This document shows positions 54,901 through 64,000 of a DNA stretch of 64,000 bases, one piece after another. A program made the translations under genes and the position numbers. The notes under the pieces were generated by a model. It made no database searches, had not been told where the DNA came from, and was given only the letters and a program-made list of their open reading frames with translations. The DNA is from Neobacillus drentensis NBRC 102427 (GTDB lineage Bacteria; Bacillota; Bacilli; Bacillales; Cytobacillaceae): NCBI RefSeq assembly GCF_001591445.1, contig NZ_BCUX01000011.1, forward strand, positions 1-64,000. Direction: 5' to 3'. Every line of letters begins with the position of its first letter. The first letter of the stretch is position 1.

Positions 54901-55206
54901 CTAATCTATTTCAATTGCACAGGCACTAGAGGCAAAGCTTTCTCCCACTAGAAAACCGTGTTCGTCACTATAATCGATTTGTGTTTCTACATTTAAATAG
55001 CGTTTTGTAAAACGATCGAACCGAATCTGAATCCCATCCATCTCAATGGTTAAATCGTTTCGTCGTGGTTCATCAAAAACAATTGAAAACTTAACAGTCA
55101 TCCCGCATCCGCCGGCGACATCGGCGTCAATCCGAGGAGTTTGCGCTCTATTGACCACCATTTCCTTCAGCTTATACCTTGCTGCTTCTGTCATTTTTAT
55201 CAACAT
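54901..55206 (-). CDS. HesB/IscA-like Fe-S carrier homologue
   Basis: A-type carrier-like protein of 101 residues: KMTEAARYKLKEMV opening, DVAGGCGMTVKF with C34, and a C-terminal SSACAIEID with C96. Classical IscA proteins end with a CxC pair, and here only one of those cysteines is present. This is the divergent subgroup seen in Firmicutes. GGGGAGGG sets the start at 55206. It is sandwiched between lipA and lpdA, so a role in supplying or repairing LipA clusters is plausible, but unproven. Confidence 0.78.
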   Translation of the reverse strand: MLIKMTEAARYKLKEMVVNRAQTPRIDADVAGGCGMTVKFSIVFDEPRRNDLTIEMDGIQIRFDRFTKRYLNVETQIDYSDEHGFLVGESFASSACAIEID

Positions 55207-55243
55207 TGGACCGCCCTCCCCTAATATCGCCATTTATTATTGA

Positions 55244-56122
55244 TTACGCATTCGCTTTTGCTGCATGTACCTGTTCGTCCGCATGATAAGAAGAGCGAAC
55301 AAGCGGACCGGCTTCACAGTGACTAAAGCCTTTTGACATGGCAATCATCTTTAGTTCTTCAAATTCTTGTAAACTCCAATACTTTTGGACTTTTAAATGA
55401 TGTTTGGTTGGCTGCAAATATTGACCGATTGTTAAAATATCTACATTGTTTGCACGAAGATCGTCCATCGTTTCAATAATTTCTTCTTTTGTTTCACCTA
55501 AACCAACCATAATGCTAGACTTTGTAGGAATAGCAGCATTCAAATCTTTTGCTCGTCTCAAAAACTCAAGGGACCGTTCATACGTTGCCCGGGCACGAAT
55601 TCTTGGTGATAATCGTTTCACTGTCTCAATATTATGATTTAAAATATCAGGCTTCGCATCTAGTAATGTATTTAGGTTGTCATATTCCCCGTTCATATCG
55701 GAGGGAAGGACTTCAATGCTGCATAATGGATTGCGGCGTCTTACTGCCTGTATGGTTTCTGCAAACACTCCTGCTCCACCATCTTTTAAATCATCACGAG
55801 CAACCGCGGTAATTACAACATGCTTTAGGCCCATTTGCTCCACGGATACAGCCACACGTTCTGGCTCTTCCCAATCAAGCTCCGTCGGAAGTCCTGTTTG
55901 TACTGCACAGAATCGGCAGGCACGCGTGCACACACTTCCTAAAATCATAAAGGTTGCCGTTTTACGTTCAGCCCAGCATTCATGAATGTTTGGGCATTTC
56001 GCTTCTTCACAGACTGTATGTAGTTTTTTTTCACGCATCATTTTTTTTATGTTAGTATATTGTTCGTTCGTATTTAATTTAATTTTTAGCCATTCTGGTT
56101 TGCGGACATAATCAGTAGACAT
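55244..56122 (-). CDS. lipA: Lipoyl synthase
   Basis: Radical SAM enzyme of 292 residues inserting two sulfurs into octanoyl groups on carrier lysines such as the one in GcvH. Auxiliary cluster cysteines C38, C43 and C49 ([12 protein letters not shown]) and radical SAM cysteines C65, C69 and C72 (CTRACRFC) are present, as is the C-terminal RSSYHA serine. TAGGAG sets the start at 56122. In the glycine operon it directly provides the cofactor for GcvH. Confidence 0.96.
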   Translation of the reverse strand: MSTDYVRKPEWLKIKLNTNEQYTNIKKMMREKKLHTVCEEAKCPNIHECWAERKTATFMILGSVCTRACRFCAVQTGLPTELDWEEPERVAVSVEQMGLKHVVITAVARDDLKDGGAGVFAETIQAVRRRNPLCSIEVLPSDMNGEYDNLNTLLDAKPDILNHNIETVKRLSPRIRARATYERSLEFLRRAKDLNAAIPTKSSIMVGLGETKEEIIETMDDLRANNVDILTIGQYLQPTKHHLKVQKYWSLQEFEELKMIAMSKGFSHCEAGPLVRSSYHADEQVHAAKANA

Positions 56123-56172
56123 CTGTTTCACTCCTATGAACAGTCATGAAGTTTTTAATTTATTAATATTAA

Positions 56173-56231
56173 ACCACCAAGAATGACATCGTAAGAAAAT
56201 TCCTTTTCTCTGAATCTTCATTCCCGGTGGT
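56173..56231 (-). other. Hairpin between gcvPB and lipA
   Basis: ACCACCAAGAATGA at 56173-56186 pairs with TCATTCCCGGTGGT at 56218-56231 with two mismatches. It has no strong T-run, so a weak terminator or an RNA-processing or stability element between the gcv genes and lipA is more likely than a full stop. Confidence 0.5.
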
Positions 56232-56249
56232 TCATGGTTAAACATTCAT

Positions 56250-57734
56250 TTAAGACATTACAGGTTCTCTTTTTACCGCTTCTTCTTTTGTATAACGCAA
56301 AATTGGTTGTCTAGCTGCCTGTACTTCATCCAATCGGCCAATGACCGTCGTATGAGGTGCGTCTAATACTACACCTGGATTTTCTTCGACTTCTTTTGCA
56401 ATTTGAATCATGACATCTGCAAAAGCATCTAAAGTTTCTTTTGACTCTGTTTCTGTCGGTTCAATCATCAAACATTCCTCTACATTGAGCGGGAAGTAGA
56501 TGGTAGGTGGATGGTAGCCAAAATCAAGCAGACGTTTGGCCATATCAAGTGTTCTTACACCAAGCTTTTTCTGTCTGGATCCTGATAACACAAATTCATG
56601 CTTACAAATTTGCGAATATGGTGCCTCAAAATACGGCTCGAGTTTTTTGCGCAGATAATTCGCATGAAGTACCGCACCTTCAGACACTTGACGTAACCCT
56701 TCAGGTCCCATTGTACGAATATAAGTGTACGCACGTAATAGAATACCGAAGTTTCCATAATAGCCCTTCACTCGACCGATAGATAGCGGTTGGTTAGAAT
56801 CTAGCACATATACGTCATTTACTTTCTCCACACGCGGTACAGGTAAAAACGGAATCAGTTTCTCTTTTACACCGACTGGACCTGCACCTGGGCCGCCGCC
56901 ACCATGAGGTGTAGTAAATGTTTTATGAAGATTTAAGTGCACGATGTCAAAGCCCATTTGCCCTGGAGTTGATTTTCCTAAGATGGCATTAGCATTCGCT
57001 CCATCATAGTACAATAAGCCGCCAGCTTCATGAACAACTTCAGCGATTTCTACGATTTCTTTTTCAAACAAGCCGAGAGTATTTGGATTGGTTAACATCA
57101 GTGCGGCTGTTTGATCATTTACATGCTTCTTTAGTTCTTCAATGTCGACTAATCCATGCTCATTGGATGGAATTGTTATCGTTTCAAAACCGGCAACTGA
57201 TGCACTCGCAGGATTTGTTCCGTGTGCAGAGTCTGGTACAAGAACCTTTGTTCTCACTTCTCCTTTTTGCTTATGGTAGGCTTTGACCATCATTAACCCA
57301 GTCCATTCACCCTGTGCTCCTGCTGAAGGCTGTAAAGTTACTGCATCCATTCCTGTGATGACAGCTAACTCTTCCTGCAATTCATATAAAACTTCTAGTG
57401 CCCCTTGGACCGTTTCAGTTGGCTGGTATGGATGAATACGACTAAACCCTTCCAAACGCGCTACATCTTCATTTATTTTCGGATTGTACTTCATCGTACA
57501 AGAACCAAGTGGATAGAAGCCATTATCGATTCCATGGTTTTTATTCGAAAGCGCTGTGTAATGGCGAACAAGCTGCAACTCTGATACTTCCGGGAGTTCT
57601 GCCGGCAGGTCCCGAATCAAATGCTTGGGAAGTTTATCATTAATATTAACCTGATCAACATCACTTTCTGGAAGGCTTGAACCAACACGTCCTTGACGAC
57701 TGATTTCAAAAATTAGATCATTATATTCAACCAT
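56250..57734 (-). CDS. gcvPB: Glycine dehydrogenase (decarboxylating) subunit 2
   Basis: PLP-carrying subunit of the split P-protein, 494 residues. The lysine lies in [33 protein letters not shown] and [17 protein letters not shown] segments are typical. GGAGG sets the start at 57734, overlapping the end of gcvPA by 8 bases for coupled translation. With GcvPA it decarboxylates glycine and passes aminomethyl to GcvH. Confidence 0.97.
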   Translation of the reverse strand: MVEYNDLIFEISRQGRVGSSLPESDVDQVNINDKLPKHLIRDLPAELPEVSELQLVRHYTALSNKNHGIDNGFYPLGSCTMKYNPKINEDVARLEGFSRIHPYQPTETVQGALEVLYELQEELAVITGMDAVTLQPSAGAQGEWTGLMMVKAYHKQKGEVRTKVLVPDSAHGTNPASASVAGFETITIPSNEHGLVDIEELKKHVNDQTAALMLTNPNTLGLFEKEIVEIAEVVHEAGGLLYYDGANANAILGKSTPGQMGFDIVHLNLHKTFTTPHGGGGPGAGPVGVKEKLIPFLPVPRVEKVNDVYVLDSNQPLSIGRVKGYYGNFGILLRAYTYIRTMGPEGLRQVSEGAVLHANYLRKKLEPYFEAPYSQICKHEFVLSGSRQKKLGVRTLDMAKRLLDFGYHPPTIYFPLNVEECLMIEPTETESKETLDAFADVMIQIAKEVEENPGVVLDAPHTTVIGRLDEVQAARQPILRYTKEEAVKREPVMS

Positions 57735-59079
57735 GTACAGCTGCCTCCAATACTTCGATAAATTGGTCAATCTCTTCTTTTGTCCGCTGCTCTGTTACGG
57801 CTAGTAGCATTTGATTTTCTAGGTCGTAATCCGTTCCTAAATCAAACCCACCGATGATACCAGCCTCAAGAAGTTTTGTATTGACTTCCTTTACCGGACG
57901 AGGAAGTTTGACAACAAATTCATTAAAGAATGGGGCTTTATTGATAATAGGAAAGCCTTTTTTATCGAGAGACTTTGCCATGTAATCGGCTTTTTCAATG
58001 TTTAGTTGGGCCATTTGACGAATTCCTTGTTTTCCAAGTGCACTCATACATACCGCAGAAGCAAGCGCATTTAGTGCTTGGTTTGAACAAATATTGGATG
58101 ATGCTTTATCACGGCGAATATGTTGTTCACGAGCTTGCAGGGTTAATACAAATCCACGCTGTCCTTTTTCATCTGTTGTTTGCCCAACAATTCGTCCTGG
58201 GATTTTTCGCATGAATTTCTTACTTACGGCAAAATAACCGCAGTGTGGTCCGCCAAAGGACATAGGGATTCCTAATGGCTGCATATCTCCGACCACAATG
58301 TCTGCACCAAGTTTACCTGGAGCCTGCAAGAGTGCCAGTGCCAATGGATTGGCGCTTACAATTAACATCGCCCCTTTTGTATCCGCGATATGCTTGATTT
58401 CTGCCAAATCCTCAATAGATCCGAAAAAGTTAGGGTATTGAACAATAACCGCAGCCGTATTTTTGTCTATTTGTCCTTGCAGCTTCACCAAGCTTGTCTC
58501 ATCATCCGTAAGATTGACGTCTTCAACTATATATCCTTGGCCTTCTGCTACCGTATTTAAGATCGCACGGGATTCAGGATGAACTGCCTTTGACACAAGT
58601 ACTTTCGAACGACGTGTTGATGCAACCGCAAGCGATGCCGCTTCTGCTAGAGATGTAAAGCCATCGTACATTGAAGAGTTGGCCACATCCATTCCTGTCA
58701 GCTCACAAACCATAGTTTGAAATTCAAAAATCGCCTGTAATTCACCTTGGCTGATTTCCGGCTGGTAGGGTGTATAGGCCGTGTAAAATTCCGATCGTGA
58801 AATCATATGATCGACCACGCTTGGGATGTAGTGATCATAGGTTCCCGCCCCAAGAAAGGTTGGGTAATGGTTTGCATTTTTATTTTTAGAAGCAAGCTGA
58901 TTCATTTTTTTCAAAAGAAGTGGTTCAGAAACCGCCTTTGGGATATTTAAGTCCCCTTTTAATTGAATCTCAGCCGGAATATCTTCAAATAACTCGTCTA
59001 TCGAAGAAATATTTAAAAAAGCGAGCATTTCCTCTTGATCTTGTTTCGTATCAGGGAGGTAACGATATGTAGAAGTCAT
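57727..59079 (-). CDS. gcvPA: Glycine dehydrogenase (decarboxylating) subunit 1
   Basis: First half of the split P-protein, 450 residues, as in other Firmicutes. [18 protein letters not shown] at the start and [42 protein letters not shown] in the middle are family blocks. GAAGGAGAGG sets the start at 59079, one base after the gcvH stop. Confidence 0.96.
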   Translation of the reverse strand: MTSTYRYLPDTKQDQEEMLAFLNISSIDELFEDIPAEIQLKGDLNIPKAVSEPLLLKKMNQLASKNKNANHYPTFLGAGTYDHYIPSVVDHMISRSEFYTAYTPYQPEISQGELQAIFEFQTMVCELTGMDVANSSMYDGFTSLAEAASLAVASTRRSKVLVSKAVHPESRAILNTVAEGQGYIVEDVNLTDDETSLVKLQGQIDKNTAAVIVQYPNFFGSIEDLAEIKHIADTKGAMLIVSANPLALALLQAPGKLGADIVVGDMQPLGIPMSFGGPHCGYFAVSKKFMRKIPGRIVGQTTDEKGQRGFVLTLQAREQHIRRDKASSNICSNQALNALASAVCMSALGKQGIRQMAQLNIEKADYMAKSLDKKGFPIINKAPFFNEFVVKLPRPVKEVNTKLLEAGIIGGFDLGTDYDLENQMLLAVTEQRTKEEIDQFIEVLEAAVHG

Positions 59080-59080
59080 T

Positions 59081-59476
59081 TTATTCCTCTCCTTCATTTA
59101 TATATGCTTGGTACACATCCTCATTTAAAAGTGCTTCCAATTCTTCCGGATTGGACATTTCCACTTCGATTAACCAACCTGCTTCAAAAGGATGTTCGTT
59201 AATCGTCTCAGGAGCATCTGCTAACTCCTCATTTACAGTAACAACCGTCCCTGTTACTGGAGAGTAAAGTTCAGATACCGCTTTAACCGATTCGATCGTT
59301 CCCATTGATTCATTCGCTGTTACTTCATCATCCACTTCCGGAGTTTCAACGAAAACGATATCTCCTAATTGCTTTTGTGCAAAATCAGAAATTCCAATTC
59401 GTACACGGTTTCCGTCTAACTGTAATACCCATTCGTGTTCTTTGCTATATAGTAAATTTGCGGTTGCTTTTGTCAT
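59081..59476 (-). CDS. gcvH: Glycine cleavage system H protein
   Basis: Lipoyl carrier of 131 residues. The lipoylated lysine is K65 in [13 protein letters not shown]. The opening [33 protein letters not shown] is canonical. GGAAGAG sets the start at 59476. In many Bacillaceae gcvH is unlinked from gcvT-PA-PB; here it lies inside the operon, so a second gcvH elsewhere is possible. In B. subtilis the protein also relays lipoyl groups to other complexes. Confidence 0.96.
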   Translation of the reverse strand: MTKATANLLYSKEHEWVLQLDGNRVRIGISDFAQKQLGDIVFVETPEVDDEVTANESMGTIESVKAVSELYSPVTGTVVTVNEELADAPETINEHPFEAGWLIEVEMSNPEELEALLNEDVYQAYINEGEE

Positions 59477-59534
59477 TATTTCTCTTCCTTTCAAATGTAA
59501 ATTAATGTTGGATATTCAGGTTTCTATCACTCTA

Positions 59535-60647
59535 TTAACTCTTTTTATAGAAAGGTGCTTTAACTACGACTGCATCAATCGGCTTATTACGGATAACCAC
59601 TTTTAATGGTGTCCCCACTTCTGCATGTTCTGCTGATAGGAGTGCAAGGCCGATGCTTTTCTTTAAAGATGGTGATTGAGTTCCAGATGTAACCACACCA
59701 ATTTCCTCTCCACCTTCGGAAACCACTTGATAGCCGTGGCGCGGAATCCCCCGGCCGGTTACCTCAATTCCTACTAATTTTCGCTTTAACCCCGCTTCTT
59801 TTTGGGCTGAAAGTGCGGATTTACCAATAAAATCACTCTCTTTTTTGATTTTTACGGCAAAGCCGATTCCAGCTTCAAGGGGACTAATATCACTTAATAG
59901 TTCTTGACCATAGAGTGCAAGACGTGCTTCTAAGCGGAGCGTGTCACGTGCACCGAGGCCACATGGTTTTAAGCCCTCTTCACTTCCTGCTTCTAAAAGC
60001 TTTATCCAAAGTGCTTCGACTTGTTTGGCATCTAAATAAAGCTCAAAGCCGTCTTCTCCGGTATACCCTGTCCGAGATACGAGCACATCTGTAATCCCGT
60101 CTAAGTTGACATGTTGTGCAAATTTAAAGGATCCAATTTTTGAAAGATCTGTATCCGTTAACTTTTGTAAAATACCTTCAGCCCTTGGACCTTGAATGGC
60201 AAGCTGAGCAACTGTGTTCGAAATATTTTGGAGCGTCATATCTCCTTTAACATGCTGCTTCATCCAGTCAAAATCTTTCTCTATGTTTGCGGCATTAATG
60301 ACAAGTAAATATTTTTCATCCGCTAATTTGTATACTAATAAATCATCGACTGTTCCGCCGTCCGGATAGCACATCGCTGTATACTGTGCTTGATCGATAC
60401 TGAGCTTGGTTACATCGTTCGTGACAAGGTAGTTAATGTAACTCTCTGCATCTTTCCCTTCAACAAGCACTTCACCCATATGTGAAACATCAAAAAGACC
60501 AGCTTTTGTTCGAACTGCCTCATGCTCATCTAAAATGCCGGAAAACTGTACCGGCAATGCCCAGCCTCCAAAATCTATGACCTTCGCACCAAACTTTCCA
60601 TAAGTTTCAAAAAGCGGCGTTTGCTTTAATGCGGTTGCTGTCCCCAT
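59535..60647 (-). CDS. gcvT: Glycine cleavage system T protein (aminomethyltransferase)
   Basis: Transfers the methylene carbon from the H-protein arm to THF, releasing ammonia; 370 residues. [32 protein letters not shown], the [14 protein letters not shown] block and [14 protein letters not shown] are typical. GGGG fits the ATG at 60647 better than the one at 60653. It lies 15 bases after glyA. Confidence 0.96.
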   Translation of the reverse strand: MGTATALKQTPLFETYGKFGAKVIDFGGWALPVQFSGILDEHEAVRTKAGLFDVSHMGEVLVEGKDAESYINYLVTNDVTKLSIDQAQYTAMCYPDGGTVDDLLVYKLADEKYLLVINAANIEKDFDWMKQHVKGDMTLQNISNTVAQLAIQGPRAEGILQKLTDTDLSKIGSFKFAQHVNLDGITDVLVSRTGYTGEDGFELYLDAKQVEALWIKLLEAGSEEGLKPCGLGARDTLRLEARLALYGQELLSDISPLEAGIGFAVKIKKESDFIGKSALSAQKEAGLKRKLVGIEVTGRGIPRHGYQVVSEGGEEIGVVTSGTQSPSLKKSIGLALLSAEHAEVGTPLKVVIRNKPIDAVVVKAPFYKKS

Positions 60648-60662
60648 TCTCATTCCCCTTTC

Positions 60663-61913
60663 TTATACTGTGATTGCCTGTTGAAATAACGGATAGACTT
60701 CACAAATTGCTTTGGTAGTTTCTTTTGCTTTCTCAAGAACAACTTGGTCCCCTTTACTCTTCAATACTGCAGCGATTACTTTCCCGATTTTCACCATTTC
60801 ATCCTGTTTCATACCTCGTGTCGTTAAAGCCGCTGTTCCCATCCGAATACCGCTCGTTACAAACGGCTTTTCTGGGTCAAAGGGAATCGTATTTTTATTG
60901 ACAGTAATGCCCGCTGCTTCTAATAATTTCTCTGCTTCTTTCCCGGTTAAATTCCACGGACGTAAATCTAAGAGGACGATATGATTATCCGTTCCACCAG
61001 AAACAAGAGCTGCACCTTCATTTTTTAATGTCTCGCCTAGTGTGGCGGCATTTAGAATGATTTGTTTCGCATATTCTTTAAAGCTTGGCTGCAATGCTTC
61101 ATTGAATGCAACTGCCTTCGCTGCAATAATATGCATTTGCGGGCCGCCTTGAATACCTGGGAATACGGATTTATTAATAGCTTTGAACATCTCTTCATCG
61201 TTTGTTAAAATAATGCCCCCGCGCGGACCTCTCAAGGTTTTATGGGTTGTACTGGTTACAACATCTGCATATGGAACCGGCGAAGGATGGAGTCCTGCGG
61301 CAACTAGTCCCGCAATATGCGCCATATCTAACATGAATTTTGCGCCAACTTGATCAGCAATTTGTCTAAAGCGAGCAAAATCAATCGTTCTAGTGTAAGC
61401 ACTTGTTCCTGCAATGATCAATTTCGGCTTTTCTCTTTTTGCAATTTCTTCTAGTTCATCATAATCAATCAATTGAGTATCTTTTCTCACACCATAGGAG
61501 ACAACCTCAAACCACTTTCCTGAAACACTGACAGGACTTCCATGCGTTAAATGTCCGCCATGTGAAAGGTTCATCCCCATCACTTTATCACCGGGCTGAA
61601 GCAGTGCGAAAAATACAGCAAAATTTGCCTGTGCACCTGAGTGAGGCTGTACATTAGCATATTTAGCGCCAAACAACTGAGTTAGGCGGTCAATCGCTGC
61701 TCGTTCTGCCACATCGACAAATTCACAGCCTCCATAGTAGCGCTTTCCCGGATAGCCTTCTGCATATTTGTTCGTCATCACACTTCCCATTGCTTCTAAA
61801 ACATCTTGGCTTACGAAATTTTCAGATGCGATCAATTCCAATGTTTGACACTGTCTATCCTGCTCATTTCTAATAGCTTCAAAAATTATTGAATCATTTT
61901 GTTGTAAACTCAT
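60663..61913 (-). CDS. glyA: Serine hydroxymethyltransferase
   Basis: PLP enzyme of 416 residues interconverting serine and glycine with THF/methylene-THF. The lysine lies in [27 protein letters not shown] and [22 protein letters not shown] are canonical. AAGGAGG sets the start at 61913. It is the first gene behind the glycine riboswitch. Firmicute housekeeping glyA usually lies elsewhere, so this may be a second, glycine-inducible copy that turns glycine-derived C1 units into serine. Confidence 0.96.
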   Translation of the reverse strand: MSLQQNDSIIFEAIRNEQDRQCQTLELIASENFVSQDVLEAMGSVMTNKYAEGYPGKRYYGGCEFVDVAERAAIDRLTQLFGAKYANVQPHSGAQANFAVFFALLQPGDKVMGMNLSHGGHLTHGSPVSVSGKWFEVVSYGVRKDTQLIDYDELEEIAKREKPKLIIAGTSAYTRTIDFARFRQIADQVGAKFMLDMAHIAGLVAAGLHPSPVPYADVVTSTTHKTLRGPRGGIILTNDEEMFKAINKSVFPGIQGGPQMHIIAAKAVAFNEALQPSFKEYAKQIILNAATLGETLKNEGAALVSGGTDNHIVLLDLRPWNLTGKEAEKLLEAAGITVNKNTIPFDPEKPFVTSGIRMGTAALTTRGMKQDEMVKIGKVIAAVLKSKGDQVVLEKAKETTKAICEVYPLFQQAITV

Positions 61914-62029
61914 CTTGTTCCTCCTTGGTTGTTGTTTTAGCAATCTCTAACTGTGTTAAACATTGAAGATTTTATCTGTTTATTCCCAAGATAAAACCTG
62001 AAACGCAGCACTACCCTTTTTTTGCACGC

Positions 62030-62086
62030 AAAAAAGGACATAGAAGGGTAGCTCAGAAGCTTTCATCTACCCTTCTCTGTCCTTTT
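62030..62086 (-). terminator. Expression-platform terminator of the glycine riboswitch
   Basis: AGAAGGGTAG pairs with CTACCCTTCT, and outer GGACA with TGTCC, followed leftward by CCTTTTTTTG. It lies directly after the second aptamer and before glyA. Glycine binding would prevent its formation, as in B. subtilis gcvT. Confidence 0.9.
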
Positions 62087-62262
62087 ACCTGAGAGTTTAA
62101 GTTCCGTTTAAGAACCTTCCCCTTTGGTGGCGTAAACTGTATACGCGCTCTCCAGAGTTGCGTCCAATCGTGGTACCATCTACCTGAGAGATTTGTTCCA
62201 AGGGTCTTTTTGGAACTTGCTCCTTCGGTGGCGTGTAATCTTGCACTCTCCCACAACCATCA
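62086..62262 (-). ncRNA. Tandem glycine riboswitch
   Basis: Two successive aptamers of the gcvT RNA motif on the minus strand. The first has GGGAGAGTGC, CGCCACCGAAGGAGCAAG and CTCTCAGGTA. The second has TCTGGAGAGCG, CGCCACCAAAGGGGAAGG and CTCTCAGGTAAAAGGACAGAG. The short linker and the terminator platform match cooperative glycine riboswitches that switch on glycine-cleavage genes when glycine is high. It precedes glyA-gcvT-gcvH-gcvPA-gcvPB. Confidence 0.96.
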
Positions 62263-62288
62263 TCCGCTCATATTTTTTTATTATTTTT

Positions 62289-62317
62289 AGATTAATAGTT
62301 ACTGACATCTAAGTCAA
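62289..62317 (-). promoter_or_regulatory. Sigma-A promoter of the glycine operon
   Basis: Minus-strand TTGACT (62312-62317), a 17-base spacer and TAATCT (62289-62294). It places the transcript start about 20 bases before the first aptamer. Confidence 0.85.
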
Positions 62318-62367
62318 GCCTTTTTTGAAAACGGATACATTATTGTGTAAACTTCTCAAGCTGCCTC

Positions 62368-63756
62368 TTAATTTCCCGCTACTTTTCGATCATCTGCTTG
62401 ATCAGCATAATCCGCCCTCTTGGTCATCATCTTATAGATCGCAATCAGCATGATAAACCAAACAGGTGTTACGAACAAGGCAACACGAGTGTCTTCCGCA
62501 AGTGCAAGGACGACAAGCACGAACGCTAGGAAAACAAGGATCAAATAATTGGAAAATGGATAAAGAGGTAATTTAAATTTATTCACTTTCGCTAGATCTG
62601 GTCTGGTTTTGCGGTATTTCAAATGGCTGATGACAATAATTCCCCAAATATAGATGAAACATACTGTAGAAATACTTGTGATCAGCGTAAATACTCCTTC
62701 TGGCATAACATAGTTCAAAATAACAGCAATTAAAATGACAACAGTAGAAAAGAACAATGCATTGGAAGGTACTTGACGAGTTGTGAGTTTTCCAAATGGT
62801 ACAGGTGCATTTTTATCTTTTGCAAGTGCGTATACCATCCGGCTAGTACTGAAAACGGCACTATTACAGGCCGAAGCAGCAGATGTTAGCACGACAAAAT
62901 TGATGATACCAGCAGCTGCCGCAATCCCAACCGCCACGAATACTTGCACGAATGGGCTTTTCGCTGGATTGATGGCGTTCCACGGATAAATACTCATGAT
63001 GACAATAAGTGCGCCAATGTAGAAAATTAAAACTCGAATAGGGATATTATTGATGGCTTTTGGGATTACTCTTTCTGGGTCTTCTGTTTCACCTGCTGTA
63101 AGTCCGACAAGTTCAATGCCAACAAACGCAAACACGACCATCTGGAATGAGAGGATAAAACCATTCATACCATTTGGGAACATGCCGCCGTGGCCCCATA
63201 GATTCCCGAAACTGGATGCGCCGGAATCTGTCGAAAAGCCTTTAATAATCATAAATATTCCGATAATAATGAGGCCAACAATCGCAATGACTTTAATTAA
63301 TGCGAACCAGAATTCCATTTCGCCAAAAAGCTTTACAGTTGCAAGGTTCATGATTAACAAAACGACTAGTGCAATTAATCCTGGCATCCACTGAGGTACA
63401 CTCGGAAACCAAAACTGAGTATAGAGACCAACAGCTGTTAAATCCGCCATTGCAATTGAAATCCAGCAAAACCAGTAGGTCCAGCCTGTAATAAATGCTG
63501 CCATATTACCTATATAGTCTCTTACAAAGTCAACAAAAGAATGATATTTCAAATTGGATAAAAGCAGTTCTCCAAGTGCGCGCATGATTAAAAAGCAAAT
63601 GACACCTGTAATTAGATAAGCAAATAATATCGATGGTCCTGCGAGATGAATTGATTTACCTGCTCCTAGAAAAAGTCCCGTTCCAATTGCCCCGCCAATA
63701 GCGATTAATTGTACGTGCCTGTTTTTTAGACCCCTCGACAATGTTTGTTCCTGCAT
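62368..63756 (-). CDS. Amino-acid permease, D-serine/D-alanine/glycine type (CycA/AapA)
   Basis: APC-superfamily permease of 462 residues with about twelve hydrophobic segments. LKNRHVQLIAIGGAIGTGLFLGAGKSI is the signature first helix of the amino-acid transporter family. FVGIELVGLTAGETEDPERVIPKAIN and TSAASACNSAVFSTSRMVYALA follow CycA/AapA. Glycine or alanine uptake is a good fit with the adjacent glycine operon, which reads the same way. No strong terminator separates them, so some read-through into the riboswitch leader is possible. Confidence 0.88.
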   Translation of the reverse strand: MQEQTLSRGLKNRHVQLIAIGGAIGTGLFLGAGKSIHLAGPSILFAYLITGVICFLIMRALGELLLSNLKYHSFVDFVRDYIGNMAAFITGWTYWFCWISIAMADLTAVGLYTQFWFPSVPQWMPGLIALVVLLIMNLATVKLFGEMEFWFALIKVIAIVGLIIIGIFMIIKGFSTDSGASSFGNLWGHGGMFPNGMNGFILSFQMVVFAFVGIELVGLTAGETEDPERVIPKAINNIPIRVLIFYIGALIVIMSIYPWNAINPAKSPFVQVFVAVGIAAAAGIINFVVLTSAASACNSAVFSTSRMVYALAKDKNAPVPFGKLTTRQVPSNALFFSTVVILIAVILNYVMPEGVFTLITSISTVCFIYIWGIIVISHLKYRKTRPDLAKVNKFKLPLYPFSNYLILVFLAFVLVVLALAEDTRVALFVTPVWFIMLIAIYKMMTKRADYADQADDRKVAGN

Positions 63757-63893
63757 ATGAATTCCATCCCCCTACTCTCCCCGAGAATGCTTGCAATTGT
63801 TTGATGGTCTTAAATCAATAAGTCGTATGTAAAATCTATATTTGCAAATTGATCCCCGTGAAAGTTTAATATTTTATTCGTCAATTCGGCAGA

Positions 63894-63907
63894 AAAAAGC
63901 GCTTACA
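63894..63907 (-). promoter_or_regulatory. cre-like site upstream of the amino-acid permease
   Basis: Minus-strand TGTAAGCGCTTTTT matches 13 of 14 positions of TGWAARCGYTWNCW. It lies about 140 bases before the permease start, far enough that either activation or repression from an unlocated promoter is possible. Confidence 0.5.
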
Positions 63908-64000
63908 TTTTGTGAAAAGGAAAAAATCAAGAGGACAATCATGATGGGAACCGATTATTAGTCTTGTTTTAACTCCTCCTTTATTATTTATTACTATTTT

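Noticed and set aside
62053-62256. 67-codon leftward frame
   Set aside because: It lies wholly inside the tandem glycine riboswitch and has no ribosome site.

Overview
The window looks like chromosome of a low-GC, spore-forming Bacillaceae bacterium, with Neobacillus/Mesobacillus-type genomes the best guess. The grounds are an alpha/beta-type small acid-soluble spore protein, AGGAGG-type ribosome binding sites with many TTG and GTG starts, a tandem glycine riboswitch, CcpA-type cre sites, and several genes recognised from memory as B. subtilis-like (cysP, iolS, ycsA, mbcS). No rRNA, tRNA, insertion sequence, prophage or CRISPR array was seen. Start codons were re-chosen wherever a clear Shine-Dalgarno sequence favoured an internal start.

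Layout. 0-9.3 kb: ketopantoate-reductase-like protein, CysP-type sulfate permease, a Baeyer-Villiger monooxygenase plus esterase operon divergent from a LuxR-type regulator, an FAD oxidoreductase with a small zinc-ribbon protein, a spore SASP, an SDR and a DUF2062 membrane protein. 9.5-23.7 kb: IolS-like aldo/keto reductase, a TPP enzyme of the acetolactate synthase family, an ECF S-component-like membrane protein whose RBS and start lie in a perfect inverted repeat, tartrate/D-malate dehydrogenase, an FUSC protein, DeoD, malate synthase G, several small or unknown proteins and two methyltransferases. 23.9-24.3 kb: a gene-free stretch with two blocks of degenerate tandem repeats of about 52 bp.

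24.4-34 kb: a leftward operon (iron-type alcohol dehydrogenase, lipoprotein binding protein, ABC permease, ABC ATPase, class III aminotransferase) preceded by a near-perfect sigma-54 promoter and by the gene for a PAS-AAA-HTH sigma-54 activator. Together they look like one inducible amine or amino-acid uptake and conversion system. A PP-loop ATPase and a guanine deaminase gene diverge from it. 34-36.8 kb: SRPBCC protein, CDGSH Fe-S protein, FolE, a SufR-like cysteine-rich regulator and a stand-alone FMN adenylyltransferase domain.

37-47.1 kb: an aromatic meta-cleavage cluster. It holds a TRAP transporter, an MFS transporter, a C-C bond hydrolase, a flavin-dependent monooxygenase, an extradiol dioxygenase and a flavin reductase. 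This is the same enzyme set as the actinobacterial HsaA-D ring-cleavage module. It is interrupted by a divergent gene resembling plasmid replication initiators, with a 0.64-kb upstream region carrying dyads and a cre-like site.

47.2-64 kb: PurU, a secreted protein, a PfkB sugar kinase, MbcS-type acyl-CoA synthetase, a divergent PRPP synthetase paralogue, and then a complete glycine-use operon (glyA-gcvT-gcvH-gcvPA-gcvPB-lipA-IscA-like-lpdA). The operon sits behind a sigma-A promoter, a tandem glycine riboswitch and a terminator, next to an amino-acid permease of the CycA/AapA type. This region encodes glycine uptake, cleavage to C1 units, serine interconversion, and the lipoylation and dihydrolipoamide oxidation that the cleavage complex needs.
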